From positions 1-6,799 of the forward strand of contig JAJXXG010000620.1 of NCBI GenBank assembly GCA_021781255.1: a stretch of DNA of 6,799 nucleotides, in the 5' to 3' direction. The notes under the pieces are model-generated. The model had not been told where the DNA came from, made no database searches, and worked only from the letters and a program-made list of their open reading frames with translations. This DNA comes from Acidobacteriota bacterium (lineage in GTDB: Bacteria > Acidobacteriota > Terriglobia > Terriglobales > Acidobacteriaceae). Position numbers and translations under genes: made by a program. Of the stretch, positions 1-4,414 are shown in pieces. How positions within the stretch are numbered: position 1 is the first letter of the stretch; each line of letters opens with the position of its first letter.

Positions 1-1
1 C

Positions 2-286
2 ATCGGTTACCTCAAGCACTTTGCCGGCCCGTTGTGGTGGTTGGCGCCGCTGCTGTTCCCGATTGAGATCATCTCGCACTTTGCGCGCGTCATGTCCCTG
101 ACAATCCGTCTTTATGCCAACATGCTGGCCAGCGATCTGCTTACGCTGGTGGCCTTTTCGATGGTTCCGCTGGCGATTCCAGTGCTGCCGCTCTTTCTGC
201 ACTTTGCGGTTTCCATCATTCAGGCGTACGTGTTCATGCTACTGGCCATGATTTATCTTTCTCAGGCGACTGCGCACGACCACTAG
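2..286 (+). CDS. atpB: F0F1 ATP synthase subunit a, C-terminal part (5' end outside window)
   Basis: This membrane subunit of the F0 motor provides the half-channels that carry ions to and from the c-ring. Only the last 94 residues are present, and the reading frame is open to the window edge. The peptide contains the near-invariant arginine of subunit a in the motif SLTIRLYANM (Arg36 of the visible part, equivalent to E. coli Arg210). Nine residues later comes Asp45, at the place of E. coli Glu219. In the last helix, His67 and Gln74 line up with E. coli His245 and Gln252, and the ending QAYVFMLLAMIYLS matches the family C-terminus well. Two or three hydrophobic helices are visible. It ends with TAG and is followed on the same strand by atpE, the usual a-then-c order. 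The identification is secure; the start and the upstream gene (often atpI) cannot be seen. Confidence 0.96.
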   Translation: MGYLKHFAGPLWWLAPLLFPIEIISHFARVMSLTIRLYANMLASDLLTLVAFSMVPLAIPVLPLFLHFAVSIIQAYVFMLLAMIYLSQATAHDH

Positions 287-305
287 AACGCAGCCGTATT
301 CGATG

Positions 306-356
306 CCCGCAAGCGCGGGAGAAAAAGGATTCCGCCGGAGAACGCTTCTGCTCCGG
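306..356 (+). promoter_or_regulatory. Two hairpins in the atpB-atpE intercistronic spacer
   Basis: Two short perfect inverted repeats lie in the 159-nt gap. The first is CCCGC (306-310) with GCGGG (315-319) around a 4-nt loop. The second is CCGGAG (335-340) with CTCCGG (351-356) around a 10-nt loop. Neither is followed by a T-run, so they do not look like terminators. In E. coli the atpB-atpE spacer is known to raise translation of atpE so that c is made in excess. A similar role, or mRNA stabilisation or processing, is inferred here from position only. Confidence 0.35.
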
Positions 357-445
357 GTACACGGTAGGATCGCGAGTGTGAGGGGGCCAGCACGGTGAGC
401 CTCAACCACCCCCTGGCGGTCAATTTTGAGGGAAGCTGGAGAACT

Positions 446-745
446 ATGCAGAAACTTCAGTACATGTTCCTGGCCCTGGCGGCGCTCTGCTTCGCCATTC
501 CGGCCTTTGCAGACGGTGGCTCGGCCGTCATCAACTTCGCTCCCATCGGTGCGGGTATCGGCATGGGTCTGGCCGCCGGTATGTGCGGCATCGGCCAGGG
601 CAAGGCCGTGGGTTCGGCAACGGAAGCGTTGGCCCGCAACCCCGGAACGCGCGCTGGCATTCAGCTTCTGCTGGTTCTGGGCCTGGCCTTCATCGAGTCA
701 CTGACCCTCTTCACGCTGGTCGTGATCTTCGCCAAGATCAAGTAA
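446..745 (+). CDS. atpE: F0F1 ATP synthase subunit c, with signal-like N-terminal extension
   Basis: This 99-residue proteolipid forms the rotating c-ring of ATP synthase. Residues 1-22 look like a signal peptide or extra helix ending in PAFA|DG. The remaining 77 residues have the normal length of a mature c subunit. Helix 1 (about 30-57) carries the glycine-rich packing pattern GAGIGMG, the polar loop is ARNP (63-66), and helix 2 (about 70-96) holds the essential carboxylate Glu84 in LAFIESLTLF. Gln51 in helix 1 and Ser85 match two side chains of sodium-binding c-rings. Leu86 replaces the usual Thr and Phe89 the usual Tyr. ATG 446 was chosen because the hydrophobic segment begins there, and GGAG sits at 438-441. 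An in-frame GTG at 395, with AGGGGG 8 nt upstream, would add 17 polar residues and is a less likely start. A strong terminator follows. Confidence 0.96.
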   Translation: MQKLQYMFLALAALCFAIPAFADGGSAVINFAPIGAGIGMGLAAGMCGIGQGKAVGSATEALARNPGTRAGIQLLLVLGLAFIESLTLFTLVVIFAKIK

Positions 746-761
746 TCGAGTGCGATTGCAC

Positions 762-800
762 AGCCGGCTCTTCCCGCGCGGGGAGAGCCGGTTTGCTTTT
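762..800 (+). terminator. Rho-independent terminator after atpE
   Basis: CCGGCTCTTCCC (764-775) pairs with GGGGAGAGCCGG (780-791) in a 12-bp stem with one G-T pair and a GCGC loop. It is followed by TTTGCTTTT (792-800). The T-rich tail is only on the + strand side, so it ends the atp transcript about 20 nt after the atpE stop codon. The stem may also slow transcripts arriving from the convergent gene. Confidence 0.9.
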
Positions 801-820
801 GCGGTAACGCGAAGCGCGGC

Positions 821-1681
821 CTATCGTCGAGTCACCCTGGCGTTTTCCGGCCCGGCGCGCAGCATCCGGATGGCCTGAACGTAGTCCAACCCGACCGGCA
901 TAGGGCTGAACTGGGTCTGCTCCTGCACGGTATCGAAGACCCTTGGCTTGAACAGCACACGTCCGCTCATCACCATCTGGAACCGCACGGTTCTCCACTG
1001 GTGGTTGCCCACATCCTCCTGCTCAATCACAATCCATCCGCCCCGGTAGAGTCGCCCGAGGATGCCCCAGCCGAAGTCCACATCGCGGATCAGGTGACCC
1101 TCCAGCCGGGCCACGCGCGCCTGGACAGGGTCGATCCAAATGGCGCCCTGCATGGCCGTCAGCACCTGCGTCTCCAAATCCGGCGGGTCGAAGTTGGGAT
1201 TGGGGCGGAACGTGTACTTTTGCAGTTTGCCGCCCGGGCCGGTTTCCGCTCCCGCGTAGGTGTACGTGAAGGCCTGCGGCAACATGCGCAGCACTTTCAT
1301 GGCGCGGTTGGCATCGGCATCCTCCACCTGTTTGCGGTGCCGCTGGCGGCTGGGGTCCTGCAGTAGTCCGTCGAGCCGCGCCTGCTCCTTCTGTTCGTCC
1401 ACTGGGCTCAGCGCCTGGTCATTGATGGCCACAAGCCGGGCCACAGCGCCGTCTTTGGTCTCGATAATCTCCTTGGTCGAACTGAAGCGCGGACTGGCCT
1501 TTCGGAGGCGATAGCGCATGGGGTGTTGCGGATCGCGCGCGCTGCGCAACTCCGCCGCGAGCGCTCGCTGCACCAGTCCATCCGCCGGAGCGTCTGACGC
1601 CTGTGCGCGAGGCAGCAGCGGGGCGGGCGCGAGGAGCAGGAGGAATGCAAGGCTACGCGCAATCAAGGGACTGGATGCCAT
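821..1681 (-). CDS. Secreted protein of unknown function, LolA-like fold suspected
   Basis: The product has 286 residues. Residues 1-28 form a signal peptide: a short n-region with Arg9, a leucine-rich core (LAFLLLLAPAPLL) and an AQA|SD cleavage site. No lipobox cysteine is seen. The mature part is charged and helical at about 92-130, then beta-rich at about 138-245. It carries the phrase GAIWIDPVQARVARLEGHL, with WGILGRLYRGG downstream. Strand-turn patterns of this kind occur in LolA/LolB-like periplasmic lipoprotein carriers, so a role in handling lipids or lipoproteins at the envelope is possible but unproven. ATG 1681 gives a normal signal peptide, yet the only good Shine-Dalgarno lies 23 nt upstream of it (see separate entry). 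The gene is convergent with atpE and divergent from the bactofilin gene, with no visible operon partner. Confidence 0.85.
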   Translation of the reverse strand: MASSPLIARSLAFLLLLAPAPLLPRAQASDAPADGLVQRALAAELRSARDPQHPMRYRLRKASPRFSSTKEIIETKDGAVARLVAINDQALSPVDEQKEQARLDGLLQDPSRQRHRKQVEDADANRAMKVLRMLPQAFTYTYAGAETGPGGKLQKYTFRPNPNFDPPDLETQVLTAMQGAIWIDPVQARVARLEGHLIRDVDFGWGILGRLYRGGWIVIEQEDVGNHQWRTVRFQMVMSGRVLFKPRVFDTVQEQTQFSPMPVGLDYVQAIRMLRAGPENARVTRR

Positions 1682-1701
1682 TCGTTCTGCCGAAATCAGG
1701 A

Positions 1702-1711
1702 CCTCTCCTTT
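1702..1711 (-). promoter_or_regulatory. Shine-Dalgarno poorly placed for the secreted-protein ATG
   Basis: On the minus strand the sequence AAAGGAGAGG is the best ribosome-binding site before the secreted-protein gene. Its AGGAG core ends 23 nt before ATG 1681, beyond normal range. It is 5 nt before an in-frame CTG (1699-1697) and 8 nt before an in-frame ATT (1696-1694). Both are rare start codons. No better site lies nearer the ATG. Confidence 0.5.
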
Positions 1712-1755
1712 GATGCTAGCTCTTAGACGCCCTTTTATGAGCGTGGTTGCGCGAA

Positions 1756-1785
1756 TTGAAGGGATGCCCCCTGGTTGCGTATAGT
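1756..1785 (+). promoter_or_regulatory. Predicted sigma70-type promoter for the bactofilin transcript
   Basis: TTGAAG (1756-1761) and TATAGT (1780-1785) match the -35 and -10 consensus at 4 and 5 of 6 bases, with an 18-nt spacer. Transcription would begin near 1792. That gives a leader of about 140 nt before the bactofilin start codon, long enough to contain the inverted repeats at 1818-1882. The call rests on consensus match only. Confidence 0.45.
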
Positions 1786-1817
1786 TCGGGCAGTGCCTCT
1801 TTTTGTTTCCGGCAGTC

Positions 1818-1882
1818 CCCGATACCGGGAATCAAGGCGATGCGCCGTCAAATTCCCGGCGGCAGTAGCATTGTGCATCGCC
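1818..1882 (+). promoter_or_regulatory. Candidate structured 5' leader (possible pseudoknot) before the bactofilin gene
   Basis: Two perfect inverted repeats interleave. Stem 1 pairs CCGGGAAT (1825-1832) with ATTCCCGG (1852-1859). Stem 2 pairs GGCGATGC (1836-1843) with GCATCGCC (1875-1882) and can grow to 10 bp with a G-T pair (1844/1874) and C-G (1845/1873). The arm order is 1, 2, 1', 2', which is an H-type pseudoknot, or two mutually exclusive hairpins. A third option, CCCG (1818-1821) with CGGG (1826-1829), competes for the left arm of stem 1. The element ends 49 nt before the ATG. No known riboswitch class is recognised. Function, if any, is inferred from geometry and position. Confidence 0.4.
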
Positions 1883-1931
1883 CTGCGGGTTCTGGAATGA
1901 GGTCAATTTGATACCTGGAAAGGGAACGCAC

Positions 1932-2312
1932 ATGGCAACGGAGAACGGTCTTGCCCGGGTTGGAAAAACAATTGTGATTCGCGGAGAAGTGCGAGGAAAC
2001 GAAGATCTGGTCATCGACGGGCGAGTCGAGGGTACCGTCAGCCTGTCAGAGAGCCGGTTGACCATTGGGCCCAACGCCAGCGTTGCCGCCGATCTCTCGG
2101 CCAAAGACGTGCTGATTCTTGGCCACGTCAAAGGCAATATCGTCGCGTCTGGCCGGGTGGAACTCCGGGCCGGAAGCCACGTGGAGGGAGATGTCCGTGC
2201 ATTGCGGCTTGCGGTGGAGGACAATGCAGTCTTCCGCGGTAAGGTGGATTTGACCCAGGCTGCCAAGAGCCCTGAAAGTGCACCTGACACGAGCACTGGA
2301 AGCACGGCTTAA
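1932..2312 (+). CDS. Bactofilin family cytoskeletal protein
   Basis: Bactofilins polymerise without nucleotide into filaments. They act at the membrane as scaffolds for cell-wall enzymes, in cell shape, stalks or chromosome placement. The product has 126 residues, a normal short bactofilin. A brief N-terminal tail (1-12) precedes the beta-helix core at about 13-107, seen as repeats of about 17-18 residues with alternating valines and glycines: VIRGEVRGNEDLVIDGRVEG, then LILGHVKGNIVASGRVEL, then GDVRALRLAVEDNAVFRGKV. A polar Ser/Thr/Pro tail (108-126) follows. ATG 1932 was chosen because AAGGGA at 1919-1924 lies 7 nt before it; an in-frame TTG at 1908 is less likely. The predicted promoter and structured leader lie upstream. 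The next gene on this strand encodes a methyltransferase-like protein, and no M23 peptidase neighbour (a common bactofilin partner) is seen in the window. Confidence 0.95.
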   Translation: MATENGLARVGKTIVIRGEVRGNEDLVIDGRVEGTVSLSESRLTIGPNASVAADLSAKDVLILGHVKGNIVASGRVELRAGSHVEGDVRALRLAVEDNAVFRGKVDLTQAAKSPESAPDTSTGSTA

Positions 2313-2319
2313 TCAGCAT

Positions 2320-2396
2320 CCGGCTGGCTGCACGGGAGAACAACAAACTAGACAACCTCCCACCGGGCCCTGCTGGCAGCCGGCATCACGATTTTT
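2320..2396 (+). terminator. Weak terminator-like nested hairpin after the bactofilin gene
   Basis: CCGGCTG (2320-2326) pairs with CAGCCGG (2377-2383), enclosing GGGAG (2334-2338) paired with CTCCC (2357-2361). TTTTT follows at 2392-2396. The outer loop is long and 8 nt separate the stem from the T-run, so it may only attenuate transcription between the bactofilin and methyltransferase-like genes, or be chance. Confidence 0.25.
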
Positions 2397-2494
2397 ACCG
2401 CTTTGATTAATTCGGCGTTACATTGAGTCCACGCCCTGTATGGTTGCAATGCCTTTTGCCTTGGCGCGAGGGGGTGTTCAGATTGCTTCGCCGC

Positions 2495-3139
2495 ATGTTT
2501 GAGAAAAAGCCCGAGGGCAGCTCAGCGTCCAGTCCCACGCAAAGTGGGAAGGGACAACGGCTGTTTCGGCATTCCGGAGGGTGGGCTGCGCTGCGCAAGC
2601 GGCTGCAGACCGAGCCTGGTCTACGCGTTATCGATACGGGCCTGACCTCGCCGGGGAACATCAACTACCTGACCAGCCTGGGGCACAGCATCTTCCTGGC
2701 CGATCTGGTGGAGGATGCCTGCAGCACCGACTGGAAAATCGGCGTGGATGAGGATGACAAGCCCATCCTGAACGTGGATGGATTTCTGAATCAATGCCTG
2801 GAGTTCTCGGGGCGCACGTTTGATGTTGTCCTGCTTTGGACGACGCTGGACTATCTGCCGGAGGCCTTTGTGGTGCCGGTGGTCGAGCGGCTCTACTCTG
2901 CCATGAATCCCGGCGGACAGGTGCTGGCGTTCTTCCACACGCGCATGGAAGGCGAGGAGACCGCCTACTGCCGTTTCCACCTGTCCGACGGAGATAGCGT
3001 GGAGATGCAGATTTCGCATCCGTATCCCGTTCAGCGAGTGTTTACCAATCGAAGTATCGAGCGCTTGTTTACAAAGTGGTCCGGCTTTCGCCAGTTTCTT
3101 GCCAAGGACAGAGTCTCGGAAGTCATCATCACCCGGTAA
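2495..3139 (+). CDS. SAM-dependent methyltransferase-like protein
   Basis: The predicted protein has 214 residues from ATG 2495. A basic, flexible N-terminal tail (1-24) is followed by a Rossmann-like methyltransferase core. Motif I is RVIDTGLTSPGN (44-55), in which Asp47 and Gly49 replace the usual E/DxGxGxG loop. The second acidic position is Asp70 in FLADLVED. The motif IV/VI region is clear at 108-148: TFDVVLLWTTLDYLP, a helix, then MNPGGQVLAFFHT. The C-terminal half adds strands (VSEVIITR at the end). The substrate is unknown and the incomplete glycine loop leaves activity uncertain. The start is also uncertain: TTG 2483 has AGGGGG 8 nt upstream, whereas the Shine-Dalgarno is 20 nt from ATG 2495; GTG 2474 and TTG 2423 are further options. 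A weak promoter (TTTACC 2394, TACATT 2419) could drive it separately from the bactofilin. The UPF0173 gene follows 55 nt later. Confidence 0.8.
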   Translation: MFEKKPEGSSASSPTQSGKGQRLFRHSGGWAALRKRLQTEPGLRVIDTGLTSPGNINYLTSLGHSIFLADLVEDACSTDWKIGVDEDDKPILNVDGFLNQCLEFSGRTFDVVLLWTTLDYLPEAFVVPVVERLYSAMNPGGQVLAFFHTRMEGEETAYCRFHLSDGDSVEMQISHPYPVQRVFTNRSIERLFTKWSGFRQFLAKDRVSEVIITR

Positions 3140-3140
3140 G

Positions 3141-3158
3141 TTCCGGTTATGACCGGAA
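3141..3158 (+). other. Intercistronic hairpin between methyltransferase-like and UPF0173 genes
   Basis: TTCCGGT (3141-3147) pairs perfectly with ACCGGAA (3152-3158) around a TATG loop, starting one base after the stop codon. No T-run follows, so it is not a classic terminator. It may protect the upstream message or mark a processing site in a shared transcript. Confidence 0.45.
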
Positions 3159-3194
3159 TCAGGCGCGGATAAGGATCGTATTGCGGAGAGAACA

Positions 3195-3899
3195 ATGAAT
3201 GTGTTGAAAGGAACTCGCATCACCTGGCTTGGTCATGCAACCGTGCTGATCCAGACGGCCAAGGGCACCAACATCCTGATTGACCCGTTTATCGAGCAGA
3301 ATCCAAAGTATCCCAAAGACTTTGTGCTTCCGTCGCGGATTCATTACATGCTTCTTACCCATGGCCATGGGGACCACATTGCGGACGCCGTGCCTGTTGC
3401 CCGGAAACATGGCTCCAGGGTGGTGGCTATTTATGAACTTGCGGCTTACATTGCCGGCAAGGGCGTAACCGATACCGTGGGCATGAATCTTGGCGGCACG
3501 GTGCAACTGGACGATGTGGCAGCCACCATGGTGGAAGCAAAGCACTCTGCCGCTGCCCAGGATGAAAATGGCACGCACTATGTGGGCGTTGCAACGGGCT
3601 TTGTGCTGGCCGTTGCCGATGGGCCTGTAATCTATGCGGCGGGCGACACCAATGTGTTTGGGGATATGAAGATCATTGGCGAGCTTTATCACCCGGAGGT
3701 TGCCCTGCTGCCGATTGGCGGGCACTACACGATGGGACCGCGCGAAGCGGCGCTGGCAACCCGGCTGATTGCGCCGTCGGCGGTTCTTCCCCTGCACTTT
3801 GGCACCTTCCCCGTGCTGAACGGAACACCGGATGCTCTGGCGTCTCTGGTGGAGCCGGGCGTAACCGTTGCGCGCTGGAATCCGGGAGACACCCTCTAG
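3195..3899 (+). CDS. UPF0173-type metal-dependent hydrolase (metallo-beta-lactamase fold)
   Basis: The predicted cytosolic hydrolase has 234 residues, a normal length for the UPF0173 (YtkL-like) family. The start ITWLGHATVLIQ (9-20) and ILIDPF (27-32) are typical. The metal-binding signature is complete: HGHGDH (56-61), His117 in AKHS, Asp151 in AAGDTNVFGD, and His201 in LPLHFGTFP. A two-metal (probably zinc) site is therefore expected. The physiological substrate of the family is unknown; related fold members cleave phosphodiesters or lactones (for example UlaG). ATG 3195 has GGAG at 3185-3188, 6 nt upstream, and no competing start. It lies 55 nt after the methyltransferase-like gene, so co-transcription is likely, and a strong terminator closes the unit. 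Nothing unusual is seen in the coding sequence. Confidence 0.95.
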   Translation: MNVLKGTRITWLGHATVLIQTAKGTNILIDPFIEQNPKYPKDFVLPSRIHYMLLTHGHGDHIADAVPVARKHGSRVVAIYELAAYIAGKGVTDTVGMNLGGTVQLDDVAATMVEAKHSAAAQDENGTHYVGVATGFVLAVADGPVIYAAGDTNVFGDMKIIGELYHPEVALLPIGGHYTMGPREAALATRLIAPSAVLPLHFGTFPVLNGTPDALASLVEPGVTVARWNPGDTL

Positions 3900-3930
3900 G
3901 ATGTGCCGTCCGCAAAGTTCGCGGGAAATG

Positions 3931-3960
3931 GTAAAGGCCAGCTAACAAGCTGGCCTTTAC
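3931..3960. terminator. Bidirectional intrinsic terminator between convergent genes
   Basis: GTAAAGGCCAGCT (3931-3943) pairs perfectly with AGCTGGCCTTTAC (3948-3960), a 13-bp stem with an AACA loop. The AAA/TTT ends of the stem give short U-tracts in both directions. It lies 31 nt after the UPF0173 stop and 13 nt after the end of the convergent small basic gene, so it probably serves both. Confidence 0.88.
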
Positions 3961-3973
3961 GTTTGCCGGGGAT

Positions 3974-4210
3974 TTACTTGGATGCTGCCGCCTTCTTTTG
4001 CTCCGCCCAGCGGCGCTTTACCGCCTCTGCAATTCTTTTCCGTCCTTCGGGCGTAAGATTTCTCTTCTTCTTCGCGGCCTTCTTGCCTGCGGGGGAGGCT
4101 GCCGATGCGTATCTCCTGGCCGGCTGTGCACTTCCGCTCAAAAGCGCACGTGCCTGCTGCAACTGGGCAATCTCACGATCAATTTGAGCCAGAATCTCTG
4201 TAACTCCCAC
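3974..4210 (-). CDS. Small basic protein, possibly nucleic-acid binding; function unknown
   Basis: The product has 78 residues. Residues 3-25 (VTEILAQIDREIAQLQQARA) form a likely amphipathic or coiled-coil helix. Residues 26-42 are an Ala/Ser/Pro-rich linker. Residues 43-78 are strongly basic: KKAAKKKRNLTPEGRKRI, followed by AEAVKRRWAEQKKAA. The LTPEGRKRIAEAVKRRW motif resembles short motifs, recalled from many bacterial proteins, that are often linked to DNA binding. The lysine/alanine tails recall histone H1-like proteins. A nucleoid or DNA-binding role is inferred from charge, not shown. The start is GTG 4210, with AGGAGG in GAGGAGGAACC just upstream; no ATG is in range. The gene is convergent with UPF0173 and shares its terminator, and is separated from the permease gene by that gene's terminator. 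It is therefore probably transcribed alone. Confidence 0.8.
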   Translation of the reverse strand: MGVTEILAQIDREIAQLQQARALLSGSAQPARRYASAASPAGKKAAKKKRNLTPEGRKRIAEAVKRRWAEQKKAAASK

Positions 4211-4220
4211 GGTTCCTCCT

Positions 4221-4238
4221 CTTACTCGTTCTTACTCG
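4221..4238 (-). repeat. Two-copy direct repeat next to the Shine-Dalgarno of the small basic gene
   Basis: CTTACTCG occurs at 4221-4228 and 4231-4238, a 10-base period. In the mRNA sense this reads CGAGTAAG, AA, CGAGTAAG and then runs straight into GAGGAGG. The spacing matches one DNA turn, so a dimeric protein site or a translational operator is possible. Two copies only, so chance duplication is not excluded. Confidence 0.4.
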
Positions 4239-4308
4239 ATTATGAGTGGATAAGTCCCCAGGGTCTTTCGTAGCATGCGGGCCGTGGGTCGCCACTCAGT
4301 CTTAAAGA

Positions 4309-4337
4309 ACAATACTGAACTATAGACTCTTTTACAA
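4309..4337 (-). promoter_or_regulatory. Possible promoter for the small basic gene
   Basis: On the minus strand TTGTAA (4337-4332) and TATTGT (4314-4309) are 17 nt apart, each matching 4 of 6 consensus bases. A second -10-like TATAGT lies at 4324-4319. Transcription would start near 4302, giving a leader of about 90 nt. The site overlaps the end of the permease terminator, so the assignment is weak. Confidence 0.25.
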
Positions 4338-4389
4338 ACAAAAAATCCATCCATTTGCGTTGTTCGGATCAAAGCAAGTGGATGGATTT
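4336..4389 (-). terminator. Rho-independent terminator of the permease gene
   Basis: AAATCCATCCATTTGC (4343-4358) pairs with GCAAGTGGATGGATTT (4374-4389), a 16-bp stem with one G-T pair and a 15-nt loop. Read on the minus strand, the stem is followed by TTTTTTGTTTG. It lies 25 nt after the permease stop codon and points the right way. The stem is unusually long and AT-rich compared with its surroundings. Confidence 0.88.
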
Positions 4390-4414
4390 GGGATAGGACA
4401 CTCGGGGATCTACT

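Noticed and set aside
762..800. The atpE hairpin as a terminator for the convergent secreted-protein gene as well
   Set aside because: On the minus strand the stem is followed by CTGTGCAATCG, with no U-tract, so it suits only the + strand transcript.
1832..2305. A 157-codon minus-strand frame opposite the bactofilin gene
   Set aside because: It is Ser/Thr/Arg/Pro-rich without motifs, while the + strand frame is a convincing bactofilin with a good ribosome-binding site.
2423..2494. Longer start (TTG 2423) for the methyltransferase-like gene
   Set aside because: No Shine-Dalgarno precedes it, and a possible -10 element overlaps it. TTG 2483 or ATG 2495 is more plausible.
2621..3797. Two minus-strand frames of about 200 codons opposite the methyltransferase-like and UPF0173 genes
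   Set aside because: Both are antisense shadows with no recognisable family; the + strand frames carry conserved motifs.
4336..4389. The long inverted repeat as an insertion-sequence or MITE end
   Set aside because: The two arms face each other across only 15 nt and a T-run follows on the minus strand just after the permease stop. A terminator explains everything seen.
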